DNA of 64,000 nucleotides from Salisapilia sapeloensis (GCA_023334545.1 JAADVB010000056.1:23211-87210), one strand, 5' to 3'. Shown: positions 8,346-20,753, counted from the first letter of the stretch. Numbers and translations are program-made. Notes: a model not told the origin generated them from the letters alone.

Positions 8346-11300
8346 ATGAGTGTCTTGGAAAATGCAGGTGATCCGAATGGTATGTTTGATTCTATCTCTA
8401 TCTTCCGTATAACTTTTGAGAGAGAGAAAAAAGGGATTGACACGGCTTGTTCTCTTCAAATGCTTAGAATCGTCACCTGCGAGTAGTGGGAAGGCTAGTT
8501 CGCATGGTAGAGTAACGTCATCTAGGAACGAATCACAGGATGATACGCCAGAGCAGCCATCGAGCCGATACACGCTACGTGATCGTCGTCGGTCCACTGC
8601 TCCACGAGAGCTCTACGACCCAGTGTTTGCAGGTGCGTCGTACATGCACGACTCTCCGTCGTCTAATACACCACCAAAGAAGCGCTCTCGGTCGCACAGT
8701 CGGAAGAATGGTCGGTCGAGAGACCACAATGCCAGTCGCAAGCGCAGTCGTCGGACGCAGCCACCTCGTCAGGCGAGGCAGCAAGAAGCGAGCGAAGGCG
8801 AGCAGACGACAGACTCGGACCTCGATGAAATCAACGACCACCTTGCGAATCAGAAAAGAGCAAGAGCGGAGCGTCGGTCATCTCGATACGCTCTTCGGTC
8901 GAAAGGAAATGATTTAGAAGAAGAGGAAGAGGAGGAAGAGGAGGAGGAATCGAGTGAGAATGAACAAGAGGATAAGGAGGAAGAGGAAGAAAACGACGAG
9001 GAGGAAACGAGTGGATATTTCTTACGTAGGAGGAACGCCGTAGAGCATCCCGAGGCGCCATCCAGTCGCTCTCGTCCTCGCAACGCTTCTCGTACAACTA
9101 ACCCTTCGTTCGTCTCCGACTCGACGACTCGCTACTCTCTCCGTGATCGTGCCAAAGTCCAGCGTGGAACGGATCTCACAGGCCCGACGACACCTCCGAA
9201 GAGCGCTGCGGACTCTGCCTACGCCGAGTACGCCAAGCGGCAGCGGAACGCCAAGCGTTCTGGTAGTCGCTATCGTTCTCTCTTTAGCTCTCCATCGTCT
9301 CGTAGTCGCCGCAAGCGCCCCTTTCCGTCCACCGGTCTTCCTCCGTTCAGTCCATCGCATCGGCATCGTCGTCGCATGTCCGATTCGTCCGACTCGGACT
9401 CTTCTTCCTCTGAGTTGTACAAATACGACGATGATTCGGATGGTGGTATGCGTACGTCTAACGGTAAGAAATCTCGTTCGAAAGGTGCGAGAGCAGACAT
9501 CAGTCCCGTCGAGATCGATCCGAGTATCACATGGTCGAGCATCGGGGGTTTAGGAGGCCATGTCTCTGCCCTCAAGGAGATGGTGCTCTTACCTCTATTG
9601 TATCCCGAGTTCTATGACAAGTACAAGGTCACTCCTCCGTCTGGCGTCTTGTTCTACGGTCCTCCCGGCTGTGGCAAGACGCTCGTCGCGAGAGCTCTCG
9701 CGAACTCTTGCTCCGTCCCGAATCGTTCGAATACGTCCACGGAAAAACCAAAGCATCACGTGACGTTTTACATGCGCAAAGGTGCAGATTGTCTTAGTAA
9801 GTGGGTAGGAGAAGCCGAGCGACAGCTACGTCTGCTCTTTGCCGAAGCACGAAAGAACGAGCCGTCGATCATCTTTTTTGACGAGATCGACGGCCTTGCG
9901 CCTGTTCGGAGTGCCAAGCAAGACCAAATCCATTCCTCCATCGTGTCGACGTTACTGGCGCTCATGGACGGACTGGACGGACGTGGACGAGTCGTGGTGA
10001 TCGGTGCGACTAATCGCTTGGACTCGATCGACCCGGCGCTACGACGTCCAGGACGCTTCGATCGAGAGTTGCCGTTCAAACTCCCGAACGCACGCGATCG
10101 ACAGGAGATCCTCCAAGTCCACGCCAAGGCATGGCATCCACCTCTCGACGAGCGCTTTCTGCAGGAACTAGCAGGTCGGACAGTTGGGTACTGTGGAGCT
10201 GACTTAAAGGCGCTGTGTGCGGAAGCAGCTCTATGTGCCCTCCGTCGCGTGTATCCACAAGTATATGACAGTCAAGACAAGTTGCTACTGAACTACAAGC
10301 ACATTGTCGTATCCAGAGGTGACTTTTGGAAAGCCATGAAGAAGATGACACCTGCGTCACATCGATCCGTCAGTGTCTTTGCATCTCCTTTACCCACGAG
10401 TGTCGAGAAGCTACTAGGTCCAGTGTTATCGAGAGGCTTGAGTAGTATTCGAGAGGTCTGTCCCTCCTTTCCTCTCGATAATTATGTCGAAGAAGAAGAG
10501 GAAGAGGAGGAGGATCATAGTATCTATCGAAAGCAATGCTGCGTATGTCAAGATGTAGGTAATGACTTGTTCATGTGCTCTTCCTGCGTCTCGTGTTTCC
10601 ACCGTACGTGTCTCCCGTCGACATGTGAGAACGATGATTTGTCCTGGACATGCCCAGAGTGCAGCAAGGTGAATCGACGCAAGGTCGAGGTCGCGTCTGC
10701 TCCTAGTAGCGTCCCGTACCTCGAGTCACTTCCGTCCCACGTCGGCAACCCTCGTGTCTTGATCACGGGGCCGCAAGGCATGGGCCAAGCGATGCTCGGG
10801 AACGCGCTGCTACATGCGCTCGAAGGCCTGACGCACTTTTCCCTCGACCTCCCGTCCCTCTTGTCGGAAGAAGGCGCGCACAGTACAGAAGAAGCACTCA
10901 TACGACGCATGCGAGAGGCGCAGAAGGCGGTGCCGTGCGTCCTCTACCTCCCGCACGCCGAGCTCTGGTGGCAGCACACGACTGAGTCGACGCACGCTGC
11001 GCTCAAGATGCTGCTGTCGGACATGTCGACCAAGGCGCGTCTCCCGGTCCTATTCGTCGCGTCGACTAGCTCGTCCGACGACGACCTCCCGTCTGCGCTC
11101 CTGGACTTATTTGAAGGCGAGAGCAAGCGTCGGCAGTCGAGCGTCATCCTCCACCTCAAGCATCCTCCTCGCATCTGTCGTCGCGCGCACTTTGACCAGG
11201 TCTTTGACGCCTTCAAGAGACCTCCGACGGTGTCGAAGCCGAAGCGACGTAAGAAGAAGCTTCCTCTGGCGCCTGTCGAAAAGATAAAGGCACCGGACAT

Positions 11301-12923
11301 GTCTCCATCGGAAGTGGAGAAGCAAAAGCAAAAGGATAGACACTGTATCCGCGAGTTGCGTATCTTTTTATCTCAAGTGCTCGACTATTGCAAAGGTCAG
11401 CGTCTGTATAGTCCGTTCTTGTATCCAGTCGACCCGGAAGTCGTGCCGGATTACTATTTGATCGTGGAGCATCCAATGGACTTGAGTTGCATTCGAGAGA
11501 AATTGAATGACGGAGAGTACATGACATTTGAACAGTTTCTCCAAGACATTCAGCTCATCGTAAGAAACGCCAATGTCTTCAATCCGAAGCGCAGTCAGAC
11601 GAGACACATTGCGCATGCCGCAGGGACGATGAAAGATAACATTCTGTCGTTTGCCCATCGCTTTCGTCTGCATCAAGGCTACGATCTGTTTGCCAAGTGT
11701 CGAGAGATCTCGAGGCGAGTGGGGGAAAAGGAGGTGGCTGCGCCCATAAGGACGAGCGCGAGGTTGCGTGGTATCAAGGCGGATGCGCCACAGGTCGTCG
11801 CTGCGACGGTCATGAAGAGCGAGGAGGAAGAAGCCAAGGACGATGGCTGGGATAGCCACAAGTATAGTGAACTCCGATCGCTCTTGAGTGGACAGCGCCC
11901 CGCTCCGACGAGTCAGTGGTTTGACGAGAAGGCATCGAACGCGAGTGCCGAGTCCCCGGAGAAGGAAGAGCAAGTAGTGTTTCGTCAGAACGACTTTGTC
12001 TTTGTAGCTAGTAGGTCGTACCCAGGTGTGAACAAGGCAGGGGGAGCTGCGATGGTCGCCAAGACACATGACGATGGGACGTACGACGTCAAGTACGTCT
12101 TTGGCGGTGCGGAGAAACGAGTGAGCGCGAGGTACATGCAGCGTCTGACGGAAGAAGCGGTTCGTAGTTCGGTGAAAGGCCCGAAGCAGACGTCTGTGGA
12201 AGACGAGAGTCTGCTGAGTCAGATGCGAGCGCAGAGTGATCAGGAGCTGCGATTAGACTACTTTGATAAGCTCTTGTGGCCGATACTCAAGGAAGAAGGG
12301 TGGACGCGGAATCATCGGATTGTGGATGATGAGAGGAGTCAAGGGGCGATGCAGGAACGAGTGCAGTTCTTTGCGGTGGAGGACGGGGAGCAGGTCGAGA
12401 TTGATGGTGTCGAGGAAGCGCTGAGGTTTATTAAGAGCCATTTGCCGCTGGCAGTCAAATGCTTTGGCAAACGCTTTTGTGAGGAAGTGACGGTGGAGGA
12501 GGAGGAGGAGGAAAAGGAGGAGGAGAAGGAGGAGGAAAAGGAAAAAGAAGAGGAAGAGGAAAAGGAAGAGGTAGTGGAGGTGGAGAGTGAGAGTGAGGAG
12601 GAAGTGGAGGAGGTGGGGGAAGAGACATTTGTCTATGATGAAGTAAGAGGATTTGTATGTTGTATGTGGATGATAGGCTGACTGGTGTGTAGAATCGGAT
12701 GACGCACTTGATCAAGACGCTTGTGCGCAAGACTAAGGACTGGACGGTGGAAGAGCTTCGGGATGAACTGGTCGAGTTGAACAAGATCGCCTATCGGCAC
12801 CGTCATACATTTGACCGTACGCCACTCATCAAGGTACTCTTCTCTAGTAGTTATATGTATTGATACAAGAGGTCTGATGTGGTTGGTTTGTAGGAGGTGG
12901 AAGAGCGAATTCAAAAGCTTTAG
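8346..12923 (+). CDS. ATAD2: ATAD2/Yta7-like AAA+ ATPase with bromodomain and inserted PHD finger
   Basis: Exons 8346-8379, 8468-12642, 12693-12833 and 12894-12923 (introns 88, 50 and 60 nt) encode 1,459 aa. In order: an N-terminal basic/acidic region with four repeats of the type RYxLRxR (SSRYTLRDR, SSRYALRSK, SGYFLRRR, TRYSLRDR); AAA1 with Walker A GPPGCGKT (about residue 409), Walker B IIFFDEID (about 480) and arginine-finger region RRPGRFDRE; a PHD finger (about 700-745, CCVCQDVGNDLFMCSSC); a degenerate AAA2 whose P-loop reads GPQGMGQA; a bromodomain (about 970-1082); a Tudor/chromo-like stretch (about 1183-1240); and a Glu-rich tail. ATAD2/Yta7/Abo1 proteins bind acetylated histones and remodel or load H3-H4. 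The PHD finger between the two AAA modules is not part of the family as I know it. Exon 1 was chosen because splicing it removes a lower-quality N-terminus in the 8416 frame. Confidence 0.9.
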
Positions 12924-13185
12924 ATCGTTTGTCTAGTAACTTGGCTTTCTTTTTGGTCTACTTGATTCTCTTGATCTCTTCTTCATTTCTTATCTCCATT
13001 ACAAGCACTATGAATCCTATTGATGCTTGTCAACGACTCTTTACTATCCAAATCAAAAGAATAGAAACTTAAGCGTCGGGAAAGCTTGCCTTTCTACCTA
13101 CAACGTTGCCGTTGCTGACACGCTGTACCCATTCCATCACGAGATCGTGGCGTTCTGTGTGTAAAAGCACTTCCAACGCATATCA

Positions 13186-14104
13186 ATGACTACACGACCG
13201 ACTTGTATCCTTCCGCATGTCTATCTCGGCTCCAAAGTCCATGCAAAGGATCGGGAGATGCTCCAGGAGCTTCATATCACCCACATCTTAAACGTATGCA
13301 TCGCCATTTCTGAGCTTAGAACTTATGAACTGCCGAAAAGCTTCGTGCTGACTCTCCGATCGATGCAGGTGACTCCACCACGCACGATGGACCCGGCTGC
13401 AGGCGTTCCTCATTTTTTTGAAAAGGATAAGAAGCTGACATACCGACGCTGCGCCATGTATGACAGCACTGCAGAGAACTTGCTTGGCGTATTGGAAGGC
13501 TGCATCTCGTTCATCGAACAAGCCAAGTACTATGGTACGTCTATCTGTCTATTGGACTGCAGTTAGACAAGTGCTTATAGACGGCTGGAAGCATCGCTTC
13601 TGTATATTACTACTTGTATCTAGGTCGAATACTCGTGCATTGTAACCGAGGCGTAAGTCGATCCGCGGCTGTCGTCATTGCATACGTGATAAAGACAGAG
13701 AAGAAGAGTTATACTGAAGCGCTGGAGTTTGTTACCAAGAAACATCCACTCGTATACTTTCTCTTTATCATGCCTTCGATCACTCTTTGATCATGTCTTG
13801 GATGTAGTCGAACCCGAATGCAGCATTTCGGAAGCAGTTGCAAGCGTATGAGACTCGACTGACACGAAATCTGGGGAAGGATGCAAAGAAGAAGGAAGTG
13901 AGGACTAGACCGATCGGTCCGCAGCGGCCTCCACACCTTCAAGAGAAGGCAAGATCGGATGATGAACAAGAACAGCCTTCGTCTTCTTCATCCAAAAGGA
14001 CGATTGGACCGAGTTTACCTCCGACGAAGCGGCAGCGATCTGAGTCTGCTGAAGATGACGATACGGCACCACCAGAGAAAAAGATAGCTACCAAGGATGA
14101 GTAG
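13186..14104 (+). CDS. Dual-specificity protein phosphatase, four exons
   Basis: Exons 13186-13293, 13369-13534, 13624-13751 and 13808-14104 (introns 75, 89 and 56 nt) give 232 aa. The DUSP fold is clear: the opening CILPHVYLGSKVHA, ITHILNVTPP, and the signature HCNRGVSRSA with catalytic Cys98 followed by a downstream KKHPLSNPNAAFRKQL helix. Atypical DUSPs dephosphorylate phospho-Ser/Thr and phospho-Tyr, often on MAP kinases. The general-acid Asp is probably that in AMYDSTAENL. The final 70 residues are basic, Ser-rich and likely disordered (two similar segments RPIGPQRPP and RTIGPSLPP). The unspliced first frame stops at 13566 inside intron 2, so splicing is needed to reach the catalytic motif. 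Confidence 0.9.
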
Positions 14105-16467
14105 GTTGTAGCTACAGATTTCATACGAATGAACAACGCGAAAGTCAAACAGTTCCGACAACAAACTTAGCGTTCTTGTTTAGTAGACGTTCACGCATGT
14201 GGTAGGGAGGTATATACCAGATTTATATGCTTTTTGTGGTAGGCAAAAGACACGCAAAGCGTCAGTGGCAGGTACAATGTGTTTCATGGCATTTTGTACG
14301 ACAGAGGTTGAAATTATAGTTTGGAAAATAATCATGCAGAATGGATGGATATTTGTACTTTCGACTCCATCCATAATGGTATCATTGCTAATTGATGGTG
14401 GTTTCTCTAAAGTTGCTTGGCTGAGTTGTATTCATGACATAAATTAAATACCTATTCGGCAACATTGGGATTTCTCATTTTGTAATTCTATTCGATATTG
14501 TCGAATCGGCAAAGTCTGCCGTCGTTGAGAATAGCCGATTTGATTTACCACTTGTCAATGGAAGCCTAGCGTGGCGCTTTAATACAACTTTCCCGCCAAA
14601 ATAGGAGTACAAAGGCAAGTGATCATTGGGGCCGATGGAGATGCAGTTTCGTATTCTTCGTCCAGCTCTCCTCTTACGCCCCATCCTCTATTGGAATTGA
14701 GATTTCCATTGCCATTCTCTTTGTAGCATGAGTTGTGTGAAAATTACAACATATAAATTAAAGTTTTGTAGCGAATTAGGCCTGAGTCAATATACCCTTC
14801 GATATAATCTACCATTTCGTCGACTAGGAAAAGAGGGATTATCGAGGCATGATACCGATTACAGTTCGCACCGTGCTCGTTCTCTTATTGGATATGTTGC
14901 CTTGCTTCATCCTCGATTGTCCTCACAACGAACACGCTCGTATTGGTTTTGGTACATGTCTGTCTTCGTTTTCAATGCAATCAGGAGGAAACCATCTCCG
15001 AGGTGACTTCGAGGCACGCCTGGTGCTCGAAATGTGCACATTTGAAAAAGCGCGCGAAACAGTCGCTCGACTTGGTGAGCTCTTCGCTATTATTTCGGAG
15101 CAGGTGATGTACAGTTGGAGACGAAATAGTTGAGCGATATTTGTGAATCACACTGCACTCGTCCCATTGAAATGCGAAGAGCTCAATGCTGCAAGTAAAT
15201 CAAATCTAACTTCAACCTGAATGACTTCCGACGATACACCGCGATATGCCCCACACTATTCCCACCAAGACATGACAGAGGAGCGGACGATACACGTGGA
15301 CAGGACCGAAAATGTAAATAGCGACGAAAGAGTAGGATGAACCGGCAAAGATTCAGGCATTGATTCCTGTTACAATTCATTCATGTTTGTTTTCACGATT
15401 GTTACTATAACTTGCTGAATACCGGATTATCTGCTCAACAAACTAAGTACTTCCTGTTCTTGAGTACTTTTGGTTATGTTGCTAGGTTGACTTTTAGACA
15501 CAATGACAATTCGACCTCAAATAGTACTCTGATTTCTTCGTTCTTTCCATCATGACCATGATATATGGAGAATGATGGGAAATTGGGCGGAAAAACTCCA
15601 AACGCTGACACACAGTACGGCATATGCAACAAATACGCCTTCCTGTAGCTTGCGCTTTTATAAATTCGGAGCAGTTGACAAATATAGTTATCTATTCATG
15701 ACTTGGTTTTATAATTATCAAATATGATGCTGCTCATCTCGAGCATATCCTTCCATTACTGAGAGGGGGGAGAGAGATGGAAAGATCCATATTCTATACA
15801 TGATCAAGTCCGCCATGTGAAAGCCAAATCTTAATGAACGTGGCCATTCCTTCAACAGTCACCTTCACCCAGGTTGCTCAATCCGATATCACGAGCGGCT
15901 TAAAGTCTTGTGTGGACGGGTACAAAGGGCATTGATCATCGCGACGGAACGTAGAGCAGCCAATCAAGCTGGATGGCCAGTCATATGTACAGTTCTCAAG
16001 ACTTAACCCATAAATCAAACTCTCGTGCCAGTACATTCAATAGAAATACTGACATGGATAGCAACAAAGTATCATTTTTAGTCTGTTGCCTACGATGGAT
16101 CCGTCATAATGATGAAGTTTTGATACTACAGCTGATACTTGCATTATGTAGGTGGTCGAGCACCTAGACTAAACTATGAGTACCAAAGAAAGCAATAGAC
16201 CTTCTACCTTTAAAGTTGGTCTGATCATCACCTCCACAGCTATCAAAGCTTGTCCTCTGATCTGTTTAACTGATCTCATTCAGACTCATCCAGGGTGATG
16301 GCGACCCTTCTATAGTATCGCTTCATGTGTAGCCATATGAAAACAAATGGCTACACATTGCGCAATTCGTGGTCCACGTCCTCTGGAATGAGCTTGTGGT
16401 GCTCTCTTCCTCGCTTGGAGCTCTCTCCTATGATCCGTGACATTCATACTTTTACCTCACTAGGAGG
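14105..16467. other. Gene-free interval with possible transposon debris
   Basis: About 2.4 kb of lower-GC DNA with no intact gene. Around 14846-14945 one plus frame faintly recalls a retroelement RNase H segment (listed separately). The remainder, including the esterase promoter at the right end, shows nothing I can name. Confidence 0.4.
14846..14945 (+). mobile_element. Possible Ty1/copia RNase H relic (very degraded)
   Basis: In one plus-strand frame the translation reads HDTDYSSHRARSLIGYV followed by ALLHPRLSSQR. The spacing recalls the copia RNase H block in which an Asp-rich DADY is followed by a S-(I/T)-GY core and a SSKRQ-like segment. No flanking reverse transcriptase or integrase frame and no terminal repeats were found. 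This could be coincidence. Confidence 0.2.
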
Positions 16468-18456
16468 ATGGGGACCAGTCGGAAAGAAAAATCTACGTTA
16501 TTGAGCGGCGATGACCTTGAAAAGCAAAATACGAAAAACTTAGATGGCCATGAAGTGCCTGATCTGCATGGATATCATCGCCTACTGCGCAAACCGTGGG
16601 TACAAGGCATCGGTATCCTGCTAGCAATGATCATGGGCGTCTCCTTGGTTCGTTACCTGCTCTTTGGATCCGACACTGCTGGATTACCAGACGTTCCCGG
16701 TGGTCCTCCTCGCTTCCAAGTTTCACTCGCACCTGAATTTGCTGCCGGTGCCCCCATCACAGGACGACTGCTGCTCTGTGTAGCTACGAAGAATGCTGTG
16801 AACCATCCGTATGGTCAGGACCAGCCTCGGTTCCTCGTCTCGGACAACTTTGATACGCAGCAGCTCTTCGCCGTTGACGTATTTGAATTCAATACCGGCA
16901 TTCGAGAGCTCAATGATACTTCCATTGACGGATACCCTCTCGCGGATCTATCTGCTATTCCGGAAGGAGAGTACTGGGTCCAACCTGTACTCCACCCGTA
17001 CGTCCAGTACAACCGATCTGACGGATACAATCTATGGCTTCCAGGTCTAAAGACTTTTGAAGACGGATTTGGCGTCCTAAATGCCCCAGGCACGATGTTT
17101 GGCACCCCGCAACTGGTCAAAATCCAGCAAGACGTCGACTTCCAGCAGCACTTGGTCATTGATCAACTGGCAGAGCCGAGTGCAGACCCAAAGTATGCGT
17201 TCGCCGACACTGTTGCGATGAACAAAGAGCCAGCGTCGAACGAGCTCTTGCATCACGTGACCTACAAAAGTAAGATGTTGTCCGAGTTCTGGGGCACCGA
17301 CGTCGAGTTAAAAGCGTGGGTCCTCCTTCCTCATCGCTTCTACGATGCAAGCACGACTGACATGGAGTACCCGATGTTCATCTACCAAACGCATTTCAAT
17401 CGCGACTTTTCCTTCCACTTTCGAACGTCCCCACCGTCTGAAAGTGAGGGATATGACCAGGTAGAAATGACAAAGGAGTGGTACAAGTACTATCTGTACC
17501 GCAACTGGACATCCGAGCACGAGGATGGTGCGTTCACGGGCAAGCGAGGCATCATCGTCCAGTTGCAGCATGCTAATCCGTACTATGATGACTCGTACGC
17601 TGTCAATAGCGCCAACATCGGTCCGTACGGAGACGCGATTACGTACGAGTTCCTGCCGTACCTGGCGTCCAAGTACCGTGGCATCAACGCTGGGTGGGGT
17701 CGGACGATGTACGGTGGCTCGACAGGTGGATGGGAGTCCTTGGCGGTGCAGGTTTTCTACCCGGAAGAGTACAATGGCTGCTGGTCCTTCTGTCCTGACT
17801 CGTTCGACTTCCATCGCTTCCAACTCGTGAATCTCTTGGATGACACGAACGCGTACTACCATCGTGGCGACTGGACCGTGAAGGCTCGAGGCAGTAGACG
17901 AGATTACCTTGGTCATGTCCTCGAGACGATGCCGGAGGAGAACCATCATGAGATGACACTCGGGTCGAGAGGTCGAAGTGGCGGACAGTGGGACGCTTGG
18001 CAAGCAGTGTACAGTCCTGTGAATACCACGGATGGGTACCCTGCTGCTATTTGGGACAAGCGAACGGGAGAGATTGATCCGACTGTTGTCGAGTACTGGG
18101 TCGAGAACTATGGCGTCCGACGAAAGCTACAGCGAGAGTGGGAGTCGGAAGGTCTTGGAGAAAAGTTGGTGAACAAACTCCATGTCTATGTCGGCGTGAC
18201 GGACAGCTACTACTTGAATGACGGTGTGTTCTTGCTGGAAGACTTTCTCGAGAGCACGACAGCTCCGTACTATAATGGCAGCATCGTGTATGGAGTGGAA
18301 GACGGTCGTGGGTTTGAGCATTGCTGGACCGGTAGCTTTGACGAGACGTTACCGATGGCGTACTTGACACTCAACCAGCGAATGGTTCCGCAGATGGTTG
18401 ACCACGTTGCTGCGACTGCTCCGGAAGGTGCGAACCTCGGGTTTACTTCATACTAG
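16468..18456 (+). CDS. Membrane-anchored alpha/beta-hydrolase-like (esterase-type) protein
   Basis: 662 residues in a single exon. A short cytosolic N-terminus is followed by one transmembrane segment (about residues 46-66, GIGILLAMIMGVSLVRYLLF), predicting a type II protein with its bulk outside the cytosol. There are several N-glycosylation sequons (for example NRS, NWT, NTT). The catalytic region shows a nucleophile elbow-like GGSTGGW with Ser418 and a late FEHCW with His618, plus an Asp in VGVTDSYYLND (third acid uncertain). The arrangement recalls the esterase-D/enterochelin-esterase type of alpha/beta hydrolase, but I do not recognise the substrate. The start was taken at the first ATG, directly after a TAGGAGG sequence. 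No partner genes are nearby. Confidence 0.65.
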   Translation: MGTSRKEKSTLLSGDDLEKQNTKNLDGHEVPDLHGYHRLLRKPWVQGIGILLAMIMGVSLVRYLLFGSDTAGLPDVPGGPPRFQVSLAPEFAAGAPITGRLLLCVATKNAVNHPYGQDQPRFLVSDNFDTQQLFAVDVFEFNTGIRELNDTSIDGYPLADLSAIPEGEYWVQPVLHPYVQYNRSDGYNLWLPGLKTFEDGFGVLNAPGTMFGTPQLVKIQQDVDFQQHLVIDQLAEPSADPKYAFADTVAMNKEPASNELLHHVTYKSKMLSEFWGTDVELKAWVLLPHRFYDASTTDMEYPMFIYQTHFNRDFSFHFRTSPPSESEGYDQVEMTKEWYKYYLYRNWTSEHEDGAFTGKRGIIVQLQHANPYYDDSYAVNSANIGPYGDAITYEFLPYLASKYRGINAGWGRTMYGGSTGGWESLAVQVFYPEEYNGCWSFCPDSFDFHRFQLVNLLDDTNAYYHRGDWTVKARGSRRDYLGHVLETMPEENHHEMTLGSRGRSGGQWDAWQAVYSPVNTTDGYPAAIWDKRTGEIDPTVVEYWVENYGVRRKLQREWESEGLGEKLVNKLHVYVGVTDSYYLNDGVFLLEDFLESTTAPYYNGSIVYGVEDGRGFEHCWTGSFDETLPMAYLTLNQRMVPQMVDHVAATAPEGANLGFTSY

Positions 18457-19715
18457 GATTTAAATACTAGCTCTTTGTTTTAATTCGTTAAAGAGGAAGT
18501 TTGGTTGTTATTGATGGTGATGAGAAAGCTCGTGGACAAGTATTTCAAGTAGTATTCTGCATTTGTTCCTTGTATGATTGTGCATGGCGTACAGCAGTCA
18601 CGTGATTGCTTTGGGATAGAAAGGTTCTATGCTTCGTACTGAAGCTGGCTACATGCGGAATGTTTGCTCGTAGGATGGCTGTCGGCAATATTTTCATAAG
18701 GCTAGATAATCTTCTACGTTTAACATGGCTGGAGCCGGAGAAGCCGTACTTTTTTCCATGCATTTCGTATCTTTTCTGAAAGATGCGTCGATACGATGGT
18801 CCGACCACTAGACGGGGAGTTTCAGAAGAGACTTTTATTTCAACTATCGGCGAGAGCGCTATTAGCAATCAAACAGTCAGAGTAGATGGTACAGACTAGC
18901 TTTTCGCACATCTTGTATATCTCCGGCGTACGTAAGTTGTTGGTAGGAAAACGACCGCAAGCAAGAATAGTGTCAGAATGCAAACATTTGGATCTGAAAC
19001 TTTGTTACGTCCAAAGAGCCGTATCAGCCCAACGATACTACAAGAGGTGCCGATAGAAGCTTAGACGACGATATAGTAGCTTATAAAAAGAATATTGATG
19101 TGGGCTTGGAAGCTGACTCGATGTCAAGCTCACATCCTCGAGCTCCTCTCGCAATCAATTCCTCGCAACACCCTTTTAAAGAGTTGTCCGTAAGAAAAAA
19201 CGCATACGCAACTCCGTCTTCATACCAAGTCAGCTCCAAGCAACCTGCTCGAGGCAGTGGTAACCTAGAGCAGCACGAGCCGCTCGTCGGCAGCTCGGTG
19301 TTTGAAGTGGTCTTGAAGCATAATTTTGAAAAAAAGTTCTTCCATAAGTGGGATGAAACGAACGCCGTGGGAGGAGTCCAGAAACGGTTTGCAGGGAGGA
19401 GGTGGCCGTCCGTTATATTCATCGGCGTTGCTCAGAAATAGGCCCTACCATCCAGCGGCAACTGCAGACAGTCGCACCGTGTGTTCCTCCAGACGCACAA
19501 CGCCCGAACGTACAGCTCTCGCTAGCACTTCCTCCCTCGAACCTTCCACCAAACACCAGACACCCGAGTCGCGCCACGCTTTCATTCCGCCTCTCGCGCT
19601 TGACAACGACAAAAGAATCCGTCTATCCTCCCCGGAGCGTAGTAGACTTGTTAGTAGCAGTTGCGTCCACCTTTGGTTCCTCCGGAGCTTTATCTGATTA
19701 TACACTTTATCCATC
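18457..19715. other. Gene-free interval upstream of G-beta
   Basis: About 1.26 kb. Two opposed 113-codon frames near 19081-19441 overlap and neither resembles a known protein. The last 200 bases are pyrimidine-rich and probably form the promoter and 5' leader of the G-beta gene. Confidence 0.45.
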
Positions 19716-20753
19716 ATGGGAGATTCTACCGCAGAGCTCAAGAAGAAATGCGAGCAGCTCAAGGACACGATCGAGCAGACGCGAGAAGCCAAGTCTGACG
19801 GTAGTTTCAAAAGCGCTGGCGGCACCGCGAGCGCCAAGGCCGTGCCGGCGGCACCGAAGTGCCGAAGACTGCTAAAAGGCCACTTTGGCAAGATCTACGC
19901 CATGCAGTGGGGCGGCGACAGCTCGAGCCTCGTGTCTGCGTCTCAAGACGGCAAGCTCATCGTCTGGAACGCCCAGTCGACGAACAAGATTCAGGCGATC
20001 CCGCTCCGATCGTCCTGGGTCATGACCTGTGCCTTTGAGCAAAAGCAGCGCAACATGGTCGCGTGCGGTGGTCTAGATAACTTGTGTTCCATTTTCCATT
20101 TATCCCAGGCGCAAGTCATGCGTGCCACCAAGGAGCTTGCGGCGCACGACGGGTACTTGTCCTGCTGCCGTTTCATCGACGAAACGAGCATCGTCACGTC
20201 GAGTGGGGACTCGACCTGCATCCTGTGGGACGTCGAGAGTGGCGAGGTCAAGACGACGTTCCGTGAACATGCAGGTGACGTGATGAGCGTGAGTATCAAT
20301 CCGCATAACCCGAACATGTTCATCAGCGGCTCGTGCGACTCGACGGCCAAGGTCTGGGACATCCGCACAGGCAAGTCGACGCACACGTTTCCTGGCCACG
20401 AGTCGGACATCAACTCGGTGGACTTCTTCCCATCAGGAGATGCGCTCGGGACTGGGTCGGATGATTCGTCATGCCGGCTCTTTGACCTGCGTGCATACGG
20501 CGAGCTCAACAACTTTAGCAACGACAAGATCCTGTGCGGCATCACGTCCGTCGCGTTCTCCAAGTCCGGTCGCTTCCTCTTTGCCGGGTATGATGACTAC
20601 AACTGCTACTGCTGGGACGTGCTCAGTACGTCTGGGCAGCACGTCTATCAGCTCGCTGGTCACGAGAACCGTGTGTCGTGCCTTGGTATCAATCCGTCCG
20701 GACAGGCACTGTGCACAGGTAGTTGGGACACGTTGCTCAAGATTTGGGCCTAA
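19716..20753 (+). CDS. GNB1: Heterotrimeric G-protein beta subunit
   Basis: 345 residues, the usual length for G-beta. It begins with a short coiled coil ([19 protein letters not shown]) that pairs with G-gamma, followed by seven WD40 blades: [27 protein letters not shown], an HVMR-type blade with [54 protein letters not shown], and the closing [13 protein letters not shown]. The [18 protein letters not shown] block is strongly diagnostic of true G-beta rather than a general WD40 protein. It transduces receptor signals with G-alpha and G-gamma at the plasma membrane; in oomycetes G-beta has been linked to sporulation. Single exon, ATG in a TCATCATGG context. Confidence 0.95.
   Translation: MGDSTAELKKKCEQLKDTIEQTREAKSDGSFKSAGGTASAKAVPAAPKCRRLLKGHFGKIYAMQWGGDSSSLVSASQDGKLIVWNAQSTNKIQAIPLRSSWVMTCAFEQKQRNMVACGGLDNLCSIFHLSQAQVMRATKELAAHDGYLSCCRFIDETSIVTSSGDSTCILWDVESGEVKTTFREHAGDVMSVSINPHNPNMFISGSCDSTAKVWDIRTGKSTHTFPGHESDINSVDFFPSGDALGTGSDDSSCRLFDLRAYGELNNFSNDKILCGITSVAFSKSGRFLFAGYDDYNCYCWDVLSTSGQHVYQLAGHENRVSCLGINPSGQALCTGSWDTLLKIWA

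Noticed and set aside
18545-18868. 107-codon reverse frame downstream of the esterase-like gene
   Set aside because: Composition is not clearly coding and no family is recognised.
19081-19441. Two opposed 113-codon frames upstream of G-beta
   Set aside because: They lie on opposite strands of the same bases and neither has a recognisable domain; at least one must be chance and neither can be supported.
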